Below, one piece after another: positions 56,317-64,000 of a DNA stretch of 64,000 nucleotides (position 1 is the first letter of the stretch; the number at the start of each line of letters is the position of its first letter). The DNA is from Neoalteromonas arenosi (lineage in GTDB: Bacteria; Pseudomonadota; Gammaproteobacteria; Enterobacterales; Alteromonadaceae): the NCBI RefSeq assembly GCF_030362855.1, contig NZ_JAUCBP010000002.1:124001-188000 (forward strand), written 5' to 3'. The notes beneath the pieces were generated by a model. The model searched no databases. It was not told where the DNA came from and saw only the letters and a program-made list of their open reading frames with translations. Position numbers and translations under genes: made by a program.

Positions 56317-57050
56317 GCTCGCCGCCGGTGACAAAAACAACCCGTTTTTGGGCGGGAGTTATGTTTTTCGTGCTGGTGCTAATCACGGTAGCACTTGCAA
56401 CGGCAGGTGTTTATCGTTGGCTGAATGATGCCCAGCGTCTGCCAGTGCAAACCGTGGTGTTTCAAGGTGAACTTGAGCACATAGATACGGCGCGTTTGGA
56501 AGATTTGATCCGCGCCGCTCAACCCGGCAGCTTTTTCGCCTTAGATGTGAATGAAGTTTATGCATTGTTGGAGCAGCAGCCCTGGGTTTACCGAGCGTCG
56601 GTACGCAAGCAATGGCCAAACAAGCTGACCATTTATGTGGTTGAGCAACAACCGGTAGCGCATTGGAATGACGACTTATTGCTCAATCCATATGGTGAGA
56701 CGTTTGCCGGCAACAACGAATTAGACTCCTTACCCAAGCTTTATGGGCCAGGGGGGAGCGAGAAAACAGCATTGCAGGGTTTTAATGCAATGCAAACGAT
56801 ATTGAGTGGGGCCGCATTGCCAATTGATGAATTGTTTCTTAGCGAACGTTTTGCATGGCAAATAACCCTCGCAAACGAGATTAAACTGAATCTTGGTAGA
56901 CAAGAGTTTATCGATCGATTACAGCGTTTTGTGGATATTTATCCACTACTTAAAGCGCAGCCTAGAGCGGTAGAGTACATCGATTTGAGATATGACACGG
57001 GCCTAGCCGTTGGCTGGGTTGATGACAGTAAGACGAGTGAGAAAGTATAG
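56313..57050 (+). CDS. ftsQ: cell division protein FtsQ
   Basis: 245 residues: short cytoplasmic end, one helix (about 13-33, VMFFVLVLITVALATAGVYRW), POTRA-like domain (PVQTVVFQGELEHIDTARLEDLIRA) and the beta domain with QPWVYRASVRKQWPNKLTIYVVEQQPVAHWN and C-terminal YIDLRYDTGLAVGW. Septal scaffold with FtsL and FtsB. ftsA follows after 2 nt. Confidence 0.96.
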   Translation: MSSPPVTKTTRFWAGVMFFVLVLITVALATAGVYRWLNDAQRLPVQTVVFQGELEHIDTARLEDLIRAAQPGSFFALDVNEVYALLEQQPWVYRASVRKQWPNKLTIYVVEQQPVAHWNDDLLLNPYGETFAGNNELDSLPKLYGPGGSEKTALQGFNAMQTILSGAALPIDELFLSERFAWQITLANEIKLNLGRQEFIDRLQRFVDIYPLLKAQPRAVEYIDLRYDTGLAVGWVDDSKTSEKV

Positions 57051-57052
57051 GT

Positions 57053-58282
57053 ATGTCCAAACCATTGGATAGAAATCTAATCGTAGGATTAGACATAGGC
57101 ACAAGTCACATCAAAGCAGTGGTAGGCGAGCTCTTGGATGACAATTCATTGAGTATCGTCGGTGTGGGTACTCATTCGTCAAAAGGTATGGATAAAGCTG
57201 GCGTTAATGATTTGAACTTGGTGGTACAATCAGTTCAACGTGCGATCAATGAAATGGAACTAATGGCCGATTGCCGCGTTTCGTCGGTATTTCTGGCTAT
57301 TTCTGGTCGTCATGTCCAGTGCCAAAACGAGAATGGCATGGTGCCAATCAACAACCAAGAAGTGACGCAAGAGGACGTAGATAACGTTATTCATGCTGCG
57401 CGTTCAGTGCCGATTGCGGCTGAACGTCGTTTGCTGCACGTGTTGCCACAAGAATTTACTATCGATGTCCAAGAGGGCATTAAAAACCCAATTGGAATGT
57501 CAGGCGTCCGCATGGAAGCCAATGCGCATATCATCACTTGTGCCGATGATATGGCGAAAAACATTGTTAAATCGGTTGAGCGCTGTGATTTACACGCCGA
57601 TCAGCTAATTTTCTCTGCATTGGCTTCAAGTTATGCCGTGCTGACAGATGACGAGCGAGAGCTAGGTGTGTGTGTTGTCGACATCGGTGGGGGCACAATT
57701 GATATCGTGATTTATACCGATGGTGCAATACGTCACACCGCGGTGATCCCAGTTGCAGGTAACCAAATTACCAGTGATATCGCTAAAATTTTCCGCACGC
57801 CGATAAGCAATGCCGAAGAGATAAAGGTCAATTACGCTTGTGCCTTAAAAGATATGGTTAGTATGGAAGAAACCATAGAAGTGCCAAGTGTTGGAGGACG
57901 TCCGGCGCGAGCGATGTCGCGGCATACATTAGCTGAGGTGATTGAACCGCGCTATCAAGAGCTATTCGAGCTCATATATGAAGAAATTCAAGCCTGCGGC
58001 CTAGCTGAACAAATAGCCGCTGGTTTAGTCCTAACAGGTGGTACTGCGAAGATGGAAGGCGCCGTTGAGTTCGCTGAAGAAATTTTCCAAATGCCTGTTA
58101 GGGTCGGCAAACCCCTCGATGTAAAAGGGTTAGCTGAGTATGTAGATGATGCTAGCTTTGCCACTGTTGTAGGTCTTCTGCAATATGGCAAACAGCATGT
58201 TGATAATAAGAAAAACAATAAAAATAAGTCCAGTGAAGGCATTTTTAGTCGTGTCCAAAGCTGGTTTAAGGGTGAATTTTAA
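57053..58282 (+). CDS. ftsA: cell division protein FtsA
   Basis: 409 residues, actin-like ATPase tethering FtsZ to the membrane. LIVGLDIGTSHIKAVVGEL (phosphate 1), CVVDIGGGTIDIVIYTDGAI (phosphate 2), LVLTGGTAKMEG (adenosine) and a C-terminal amphipathic helix SRVQSWFKGEF for membrane binding. AGGT lies before the ATG. 89 nt separate it from ftsZ. Confidence 0.98.
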   Translation: MSKPLDRNLIVGLDIGTSHIKAVVGELLDDNSLSIVGVGTHSSKGMDKAGVNDLNLVVQSVQRAINEMELMADCRVSSVFLAISGRHVQCQNENGMVPINNQEVTQEDVDNVIHAARSVPIAAERRLLHVLPQEFTIDVQEGIKNPIGMSGVRMEANAHIITCADDMAKNIVKSVERCDLHADQLIFSALASSYAVLTDDERELGVCVVDIGGGTIDIVIYTDGAIRHTAVIPVAGNQITSDIAKIFRTPISNAEEIKVNYACALKDMVSMEETIEVPSVGGRPARAMSRHTLAEVIEPRYQELFELIYEEIQACGLAEQIAAGLVLTGGTAKMEGAVEFAEEIFQMPVRVGKPLDVKGLAEYVDDASFATVVGLLQYGKQHVDNKKNNKNKSSEGIFSRVQSWFKGEF

Positions 58283-58371
58283 GCGTTAAACACTTTGTTT
58301 GTTCCACTATAACGTTGGATGGTTATATCGGTAAGCAAAGTATCATAAACGTACAAAACCGGAGAGTAAGT

Positions 58372-59532
58372 ATGTTTGAATTAATGAATAGTCACGGCGA
58401 AGACGCTGTCATCAAAGTGATTGGAGTAGGCGGCGGTGGCGGCAACGCTATCGAGCACATGGTAACCCAAAGCATTGAAGGCGTTGAGTTTATTGCCGTT
58501 AACACTGATGCACAGGTGTTGCGTAGCTCATCAGCCGACGTAACGCTCCAAATTGGTACCAATGTCACTAAAGGTCTTGGCGCAGGCGCCGATCCCAATG
58601 TGGGCCGCGAGGCCGCGCATGAAGACCGTGAAACGATTCGTCAAAGTCTCGATGGTGCGGATATGGTTTTCATCACTGCCGGTATGGGCGGTGGTACAGG
58701 TACTGGTGCAGCGCCAGAAGTAGCCAAGATCGCTCGAGAAATGGGCATTCTGACTGTTGCTGTAGTGACTAAACCGTTCCCATTTGAGGGGCGCAAGCGC
58801 GGTGATTTTGCGAACCAAGGCATTGAAGAGTTGTCGAAGCACGTGGATTCGTTGATCACTATTCCCAATGAAAAGCTACTCAAAGTAATGGGGCCACGTA
58901 CACCGCTATTACAAGCCTTTAGCGCTGCCAACGATGTATTGCGCGGTGCAGTTCAGGGTATTGCTGAGCTAATCACTCGTCCGGGTTTAATCAACGTTGA
59001 CTTTGCCGACGTTAAGACGGTGATGTCTGAAATGGGCACAGCAATGATGGGCAGCGGTGTAGCAAGCGGCGAAGATCGAGCTGAAGAAGCGGCTGAAGGC
59101 GCAATTGCATGCCCTTTGTTAGAGGATATCGATTTGTCAGGCGCGCGTGGCATTTTGGTCAATATTACCGCAGGACCGGACTTTGCCATTGATGAGTTTG
59201 AAACCGTAGGTAATGCGGTTAAAGCATTCGCATCAGAAAACGCGACTGTGGTTGTAGGTACCGTTATCGACATGGAAATGACTGATGAGTTACGCGTTAC
59301 AGTAGTGGCAACCGGTATCGGCGCTGAGCGCAAGCCAGATATTTCATTGGTTAGTAATGAAGGTTCGCGTTTGACCAGCGGTTCACGAAATTTTACGCAG
59401 GGTCGTGAAGCAGCTACGCCACAGCAGTCAACAGACGGTAACCAAGCGCTGAAAACGGATGAATTAGTGCAACCAAATAGTGACTTGGAATATCTTGATA
59501 TTCCAGCATTTTTGCGAAAACAAGCCGACTAA
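58372..59532 (+). CDS. ftsZ: cell division GTPase FtsZ
   Basis: 386 residues from ATG 58372 (GGAGAG upstream); an in-frame start at 58315 would add 19 residues without a ribosome site. Tubulin-type GTP signature GGGTGTG at 106-112, the T7 catalytic loop [11 protein letters not shown], a variable linker, and C-terminal [16 protein letters not shown] that binds FtsA and ZipA. Its last codons form half of a 28-bp palindrome. Confidence 0.98.
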   Translation: MFELMNSHGEDAVIKVIGVGGGGGNAIEHMVTQSIEGVEFIAVNTDAQVLRSSSADVTLQIGTNVTKGLGAGADPNVGREAAHEDRETIRQSLDGADMVFITAGMGGGTGTGAAPEVAKIAREMGILTVAVVTKPFPFEGRKRGDFANQGIEELSKHVDSLITIPNEKLLKVMGPRTPLLQAFSAANDVLRGAVQGIAELITRPGLINVDFADVKTVMSEMGTAMMGSGVASGEDRAEEAAEGAIACPLLEDIDLSGARGILVNITAGPDFAIDEFETVGNAVKAFASENATVVVGTVIDMEMTDELRVTVVATGIGAERKPDISLVSNEGSRLTSGSRNFTQGREAATPQQSTDGNQALKTDELVQPNSDLEYLDIPAFLRKQAD

Positions 59533-59548
59533 TCGATTAGTCGGCTTG
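59521..59548. repeat. 28-bp perfect palindrome over the ftsZ stop codon
   Basis: 14-bp arms (CAAGCCGACTAATC and its complement) meet without a loop at 59534/59535 and include the last codons and stop of ftsZ. No T-run follows, so it may act as an attenuating or mRNA-stabilising stem, or a protein site, not a classical terminator. Confidence 0.6.
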
Positions 59549-59610
59549 AATGGCTTTGGTCATTGCTAATGTGTAAAACGCGTAGCTTTGCAAGCTGGTT
59601 CGACCTGTTT

Positions 59611-59639
59611 TTGACAGAACGATTGCAGCTCTGTATAAT
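59611..59639 (+). promoter_or_regulatory. lpxC promoter, perfect sigma70 consensus
   Basis: TTGACA (59611-59616) and TATAAT (59634-59639) with 17-bp spacing, both perfect consensus hexamers. Start of transcription near 59646, about 23 nt before the lpxC ATG. Confidence 0.88.
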
Positions 59640-59668
59640 ATGCGGCCGTTTTTTGGGTACATGAAATT

Positions 59669-60580
59669 ATGATAAATCAACGTACAATCAAGCAATCAGT
59701 GCAAGAAACCGGCATCGGTTTGCACAAAGGAGAAAAGGTCACAATGACTCTCCGGCCAGCGCCTGCGAATACGGGAATCGTATTTAGGCGTGTTGACCTG
59801 TCTCCACATGTTGATATCCCAGCGCGTGCGAACGCCGTCGGGGATACGATGTTGTGTACGTGTTTAAGTAACACCGACGGTGTCAGTATCCATACCGTAG
59901 AGCATTTGGCCTCAGCTTTAGCTGGGTTAGGTATCGACAACATTATTGTCGAAGTCGACAGCCACGAATTACCTATAATGGATGGTTCGGCGAGTCCGTT
60001 TGTGTTTTTATTACAATCTGCGGGTATTGAAGAGTTACCAGCAGCGAAGCAGTTTATCAAAGTTAAGCAGCCGATCCGGGTTGAAGATGGTGACAAGTGG
60101 GCAGAGTTACGCCCGTTTGATGGTTTTAAAGTCGATTTTAAAATTGATTTTGACCATCCGGTGATAAGCCAAACGCGTCAGCATATGGTGATGGATTTTG
60201 ATTCATCTTCTTATGTTAATGAAGTGAGTCGAGCACGGACATTTGGTTTTATGCGCGATCTCGAGTATATGAATGCACACAACTTGGCGTTGGGTGGTAG
60301 CATGGAAAACGCGGTTGCGTTGGATGAATACCGCGTTCTTAACCCGGAAGGTTTGCGTTATGACGACGAGTTCTTAAAGCACAAAATTCTCGACGCAGTA
60401 GGCGACTTGTATTTGTGTGGTCACAGTATCATTGGCGAATTACAGGCCTACAAGACTGGGCACGGTCTGAATAATAAACTGTTGAACGCGATGTTGGCTA
60501 ATCGTGACTGTTGGGAATTTGTAACCTACAATTCTGCCGAAGAGGCGCCCATCAGTTTTACCGAGCCAGCATTGGTTTAG
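59669..60580 (+). CDS. lpxC: UDP-3-O-acyl-GlcNAc deacetylase LpxC
   Basis: 303 residues. Zinc ligands match E. coli numbering: His79 in [10 protein letters not shown] (with Glu78), His238 and Asp242 in [11 protein letters not shown]; His265 in KTGHGLNN is the general-acid residue. Commits UDP-acyl-GlcNAc to lipid A synthesis. Has its own strong promoter upstream, and a terminator follows. E. coli LpxC is degraded by FtsH through a C-terminal tail; the tail here ends FTEPALV, somewhat similar. Confidence 0.98.
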   Translation: MINQRTIKQSVQETGIGLHKGEKVTMTLRPAPANTGIVFRRVDLSPHVDIPARANAVGDTMLCTCLSNTDGVSIHTVEHLASALAGLGIDNIIVEVDSHELPIMDGSASPFVFLLQSAGIEELPAAKQFIKVKQPIRVEDGDKWAELRPFDGFKVDFKIDFDHPVISQTRQHMVMDFDSSSYVNEVSRARTFGFMRDLEYMNAHNLALGGSMENAVALDEYRVLNPEGLRYDDEFLKHKILDAVGDLYLCGHSIIGELQAYKTGHGLNNKLLNAMLANRDCWEFVTYNSAEEAPISFTEPALV

Positions 60581-60590
60581 AGTAGTTGAA

Positions 60591-60613
60591 AAGTCGCTAA
60601 ATGCGGCTTTTTT
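60591..60613 (+). terminator. rho-independent terminator after lpxC
   Basis: Stem AAGTCGC (60591-60597) / GCGGCTT (60603-60609) with one G-T pair and a 5-nt loop, then TTTT to 60613. Confidence 0.75.
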
Positions 60614-60698
60614 CATTTATTGCCGCGGTTATTTGTAATCTTTATTTACGATTTATTCTCCAATTATTCAATAACGCACCCTTGCTAAAAAAAGGGGA

Positions 60699-60726
60699 TT
60701 GTTAGATTCTTGTAACAGGGTAGAAT
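60699..60726 (+). promoter_or_regulatory. promoter of the M23 peptidase gene
   Basis: TTGTTA (60699-60704) and TAGAAT (60721-60726) with 16-bp spacing, 29 nt before the ATG. Placed between the lpxC terminator and the gene, so the peptidase (and perhaps secA) is transcribed separately. Confidence 0.6.
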
Positions 60727-60754
60727 AGTTACGCTTTTAACCAATTATTCGATT

Positions 60755-61639
60755 ATGAAATTTACGCTTTTAATTCGCAGTAAACGCATCAGATTTGTGC
60801 GCCACGTAGGCGCGCGAAGTATGGTTAGTTGTGCTGTATTACTGAGCTTGATTGCGTTGGTTTCGAGTCGGTCGACAGAGAGTGTCGATGAAAATCTAGC
60901 GCGTATCCAAATGGTAAAATCCGGCTTGCTAATTGAGCAGGAGCGCGTAGGTAATCTATATCAGCAGACACTTGATGAGTTATTGGTCGTAAAACGTCAG
61001 TTGGCGTCCATGGAAGCGCGTTTACGTGAAGTCGATCTGAAGAGTCAGCACGTGGCAGAGCAATCCGGTATAGATTATCCAGAGCTCCAGTCTCCAGTAG
61101 CCGAAAGCGACCTATCCATCGATGCGAGTGATCTTGAGCAGCACCCAATTTTTAGTACTATCACCACCATGCAAGCGCAACTAGCTGACAAACTACAGCA
61201 GTTGGATGCGCTTGAGTCGGTGTTAATGGGGCATCACATCCAAGACGTTAGTGATGTGGCTGGCCGGCCAATTCAAAGTGGCTGGTTATCTTCCTACTAT
61301 GGTATGCGGGACGACCCCTTCACGGGCAAACCTGCAATGCACAAAGGGTTAGATTTCGCTGGCAAGACCGGTGATCCAGTCATTGCAACTGCTGCGGGTT
61401 TGGTAACATGGTCAGGAGAACGCTACGGATACGGCAATATGGTTGAGATCGACCACGGCAATGGACTGGTCTCTCGATACGCCCATAATGCAGAACTCAC
61501 TGTTGTTATGGGTGAAGTCGTCACCAAAGGACAGGTTATTGCCAAAATGGGGAGTACTGGTCGTTCTACGGGTGCTCACGTTCACTACGAAGTCTTAAAA
61601 AAAGGTCAACAAATAGACCCTCTGCCGTTTGTCTATTAA
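60755..61639 (+). CDS. M23 family metallopeptidase
   Basis: 294 residues: N-terminal helix (about 24-40), a coiled coil (about 45-95), and a LytM/M23 domain (about 170-294) with zinc residues His196 and Asp200 in MHKGLDFAG and His275-x-His277 in HVHYEV. Complete ligands suggest an active murein endopeptidase, or a regulator of amidases. Its position between lpxC and secA, where enterics have secM, is common in pseudomonads and Shewanella. No SecM-type stall sequence is seen. Confidence 0.92.
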   Translation: MKFTLLIRSKRIRFVRHVGARSMVSCAVLLSLIALVSSRSTESVDENLARIQMVKSGLLIEQERVGNLYQQTLDELLVVKRQLASMEARLREVDLKSQHVAEQSGIDYPELQSPVAESDLSIDASDLEQHPIFSTITTMQAQLADKLQQLDALESVLMGHHIQDVSDVAGRPIQSGWLSSYYGMRDDPFTGKPAMHKGLDFAGKTGDPVIATAAGLVTWSGERYGYGNMVEIDHGNGLVSRYAHNAELTVVMGEVVTKGQVIAKMGSTGRSTGAHVHYEVLKKGQQIDPLPFVY

Positions 61640-61756
61640 AAAGCATCGCAATTTGATTGTAAGTTCGTAAACAAACCCATATATCAATAAAAATCGCAGT
61701 GCCACCTATTGGAGTGGTACGGAAAAAAATTAGTTAACGTTGGAATTTAGAAAAAC

Positions 61757-64000
61757 ATGTTCGCCAGTATTGCAAGAAAACTGTTTGGTAGTCGTAACGA
61801 CCGCTTATTAAAAAAATTAGGCAAAGCCGTCGACGCAATTAACGCATTAGAAACAGACTATGAAGGTCTTTCTGACGAACAACTCAAACAAAAGACTGAA
61901 GAGTTTAAACAGCGCTTAGATCAAGGTGAAACACTCGACAACTTGTTGGTAGAAGCCTTTGCTACGGTGCGTGAGGCCAGCAAACGCGTATTTGGGATGC
62001 GTCACTTCGACGTGCAGTTGATTGGTGGCCAAGTATTGCACCAAGGTAAAATTGCTGAAATGCGCACCGGTGAAGGTAAAACGCTTACGGCAACACTACC
62101 GACTTACCTCAATGCGTTAACGGGTCATGGCGTTTATGTAATTACAGTGAACGATTATTTGGCGCGTCGTGATGCAGATTGGAGCCGCCCATTATACGAA
62201 TTTTTGGGTATGACGGTGGGCTGCAATGTGCCAGGTATGATGCAGCCTCAGAAGAAAGAAGCCTATAGCTGCGATGTGATTTACGGCACCAATAATGAGT
62301 TTGGGTTTGACTATCTGCGCGACAACATGGCGTTTAGCCCACAAGATCGCGTACAGGGTAAGCTTTCATATGCAGTGATTGATGAAGTTGACTCGATCCT
62401 TATTGATGAAGCTCGAACGCCACTGATTATTTCAGGTGCAGCTGAAGATAGTTCAGAGCTTTATAAAAGCATTAACAAGATCATTCCAGAGTTAGTTAAA
62501 CAAGATCGCGAAGACGAAGAAGGTAAAGAAAGTGAAGGTGACTTTACCATCGACGAGAAAGGAAAACAGGTACACCTGACTGAACGCGGCCAAATTCACG
62601 TAGAAGAAATCTTACAGCGCGAGGGGATCCTCGGTGAAGAAGATTCGCTGTTTGCCGCTCAGAATATCTCGTTGTTGCACCATGTAAATGCTGGATTACG
62701 CGCTCACAAACTCTACGCAAAAGATGTCGACTATATTGTCAAAGACGGCGAAATCGTTATTGTTGATGAGCACACAGGGCGCACAATGGAGGGGCGTCGC
62801 TGGTCAGAAGGTTTGCACCAGGCGGTTGAAGCCAAAGAAGGAGTGAAAATCCAGAATGAAAACCAAACACTGGCATCAATAACATTCCAGAACTACTTCC
62901 GTCTGTTTGATAAGTTGGCCGGTATGACGGGTACCGCGGATACCGAGGCGTTTGAATTCCAGCATATCTATGGTCTTGAAACGGTAGTCATCCCGACCAA
63001 TAGACCCATGATTCGTGACGATAAAGCGGACTTGATTTATTTAACGGCGCAAGAGAAATACGAAGCAATCGTTGAAGACATTAAAGATTGTGTGAAACGC
63101 GGTCAGCCTTCCTTGGTTGGTACGGTTTCTATCGAAAACTCAGAATTACTTTCTCGCATTCTGAAGAAAGAAAAAATTGCCCACAAAGTCTTGAATGCAA
63201 AGTTCCACGAACAGGAAGCGGATATTGTTGCACAGGCAGGTCGACCGGGCGCCGTAACTATTGCAACGAATATGGCTGGTCGTGGTACTGACATCGTATT
63301 GGGCGGAAATTTACAAGCTGAGCTCGAAGCCATCAAGGACCCAAAACCCGCCACTGTAGAGAAACTGACAGCCGAATGGAAAGTGCGTCATCAACAAGTG
63401 CTTGATGCTGGTGGTTTGCATATTATCGGTACTGAGCGCCACGAATCACGGCGCATAGACAATCAGTTACGCGGTCGTTCTGGTCGTCAGGGCGACCCAG
63501 GTTCATCGCGCTTCTATCTATCGCTAGACGATGCGCTAATGCGTATTTTTGCCTCAGAGAAAATGGGCAATATGATGAAGCGCTTGGGTATGGAACGCGG
63601 CGAAGCGATTGAACACCCTTGGGTCACTCGTGCAATTGAAAATGCTCAACGCAAGGTTGAAGGTCGAAACTTCGATATTCGTAAGGCACTGCTTGAATAC
63701 GATGACGTTGCCAACGATCAGCGTAAAGTTATTTACGAACAACGCAACGAATTGCTCGACGAAGGTGATATCAGTGAAACGATTGAAGCCGTTCGTGAAG
63801 ATGTTGTTAACGGCGTTATTGATGAATATATCCCACCACAGTCATTGGAAGAAATGTGGAATGTTCCCGATCTTGAGGTGCGCCTCAAAGGCGATTTCGC
63901 CGTCGACTTACCTTTGCAAAAGTGGTTAGAAGAAGACGACAAGCTTTATGAAGAAAAATTACGCGAGCGTATTTTGGATGCGATTGTTAATGCATATAAG
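61757..64000 (+). CDS. secA: preprotein translocase ATPase SecA (3' end beyond window)
   Basis: 748 codons present, continuing past the right edge; full-length SecA is about 900. Walker A is MRTGEGKT with Lys108, as in E. coli; DEAD-box region [21 protein letters not shown]; later [30 protein letters not shown] and [35 protein letters not shown] mark the second helicase half. Motor of Sec protein export. Start at ATG 61757 ([16 protein letters not shown]); the ribosome site is weak. A small hairpin (GTGCCAC with GTGGTAC) lies near 61699-61720 in its leader. Confidence 0.98.
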   Translation, partial: MFASIARKLFGSRNDRLLKKLGKAVDAINALETDYEGLSDEQLKQKTEEFKQRLDQGETLDNLLVEAFATVREASKRVFGMRHFDVQLIGGQVLHQGKIAEMRTGEGKTLTATLPTYLNALTGHGVYVITVNDYLARRDADWSRPLYEFLGMTVGCNVPGMMQPQKKEAYSCDVIYGTNNEFGFDYLRDNMAFSPQDRVQGKLSYAVIDEVDSILIDEARTPLIISGAAEDSSELYKSINKIIPELVKQDREDEEGKESEGDFTIDEKGKQVHLTERGQIHVEEILQREGILGEEDSLFAAQNISLLHHVNAGLRAHKLYAKDVDYIVKDGEIVIVDEHTGRTMEGRRWSEGLHQAVEAKEGVKIQNENQTLASITFQNYFRLFDKLAGMTGTADTEAFEFQHIYGLETVVIPTNRPMIRDDKADLIYLTAQEKYEAIVEDIKDCVKRGQPSLVGTVSIENSELLSRILKKEKIAHKVLNAKFHEQEADIVAQAGRPGAVTIATNMAGRGTDIVLGGNLQAELEAIKDPKPATVEKLTAEWKVRHQQVLDAGGLHIIGTERHESRRIDNQLRGRSGRQGDPGSSRFYLSLDDALMRIFASEKMGNMMKRLGMERGEAIEHPWVTRAIENAQRKVEGRNFDIRKALLEYDDVANDQRKVIYEQRNELLDEGDISETIEAVREDVVNGVIDEYIPPQSLEEMWNVPDLEVRLKGDFAVDLPLQKWLEEDDKLYEEKLRERILDAIVNAYK

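Noticed and set aside
59521-59548. ftsZ palindrome as a rho-independent terminator
   Set aside because: Loopless palindrome followed by AATGGCTTTGG, not a T-run; kept as a structural repeat only.
61640-61756. Possible secM-like arrest peptide before secA
   Set aside because: The gene between lpxC and secA is a full M23 peptidase with zinc ligands and no stall motif at its end; the 117-bp gap has no secreted small frame.
1-64000. Genomic island, prophage or defence system
   Set aside because: No integrase, transposase, recombinase, restriction, toxin-antitoxin or tRNA-flanked segment was recognised; gene content and base composition are uniformly chromosomal.

Overview
The window looks like chromosomal housekeeping DNA from a marine gammaproteobacterium, most likely Alteromonadales or a close relative. 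The indications are gene order and family choice: an attenuated thrABC operon, a pilT/pilU locus divergent from yggS-proC-yggT-DUF4426, gshB-yqgE-ruvX, aceK, a SapC-type protein, and a gammaproteobacterial dcw cluster with lpxC, an M23 peptidase and secA but no secM. Base composition is moderate and even throughout. I see no prophage, transposon, integron, CRISPR, rRNA or tRNA, and no compositional break suggesting a recent island. Genus-level assignment is inference.

Left part (1-13.97 kb). The window opens inside a PLP-enzyme gene of the ACC deaminase/D-cysteine desulfhydrase type, read leftwards, followed by an outer-membrane beta-barrel gene. Then come a chalcone isomerase-like/DUF3833 pair, an OmpR-type two-component system, a MAPEG protein, aceK (with a possible 30-codon ORF in front) and an orphan CheY-like receiver. 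The threonine operon follows, with a readable leader peptide, terminator and antiterminator before thrA, thrB and thrC; ung is coupled to thrC. A small DUF3545 gene and an SGNH-hydrolase lipoprotein close the segment.

Middle part (14-42.5 kb). pgi and tal lie in tandem, then yaaA and a VOC protein. The leftward run DUF4426-yggT-proC-yggS faces pilT-pilU-DUF2007, and ruvX-yqgE-gshB forms a coupled leftward set with a GAF histidine kinase and rsmE upstream. After a 346-bp non-coding stretch come an MscS channel, an M48 protease, small lipoproteins and a lipoprotein with a collagen-like stalk and a choice-of-anchor-I beta-propeller-like body. Next is the most unusual unit here: a long KAS III gene translationally coupled to PrsK/PrsR-type regulators, with no exosortase or PEP-CTERM genes nearby. 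A TPR-GGDEF protein, a peroxiredoxin-glutaredoxin fusion, an alpha/beta hydrolase, a small membrane protein and a SapC-like protein follow.

Right part (42.5-64 kb). The complete dcw cluster runs mraZ-rsmH-ftsL-ftsI-murE-murF-mraY-murD-ftsW-murG-murC-ddl-ftsQ-ftsA-ftsZ. Most junctions overlap or nearly touch. A sigma70-like promoter and three 10-bp-phased GTGG repeats (an MraZ box) precede it. lpxC has its own perfect-consensus promoter. An M23 peptidase follows, then secA, which runs off the window edge. I found no convincing wholly new system. The best leads are the KAS III-PrsK-PrsR unit, the readable thr attenuator, two related palindromes between gshB and the GAF kinase, and several small genes and operators that automated calls tend to miss.
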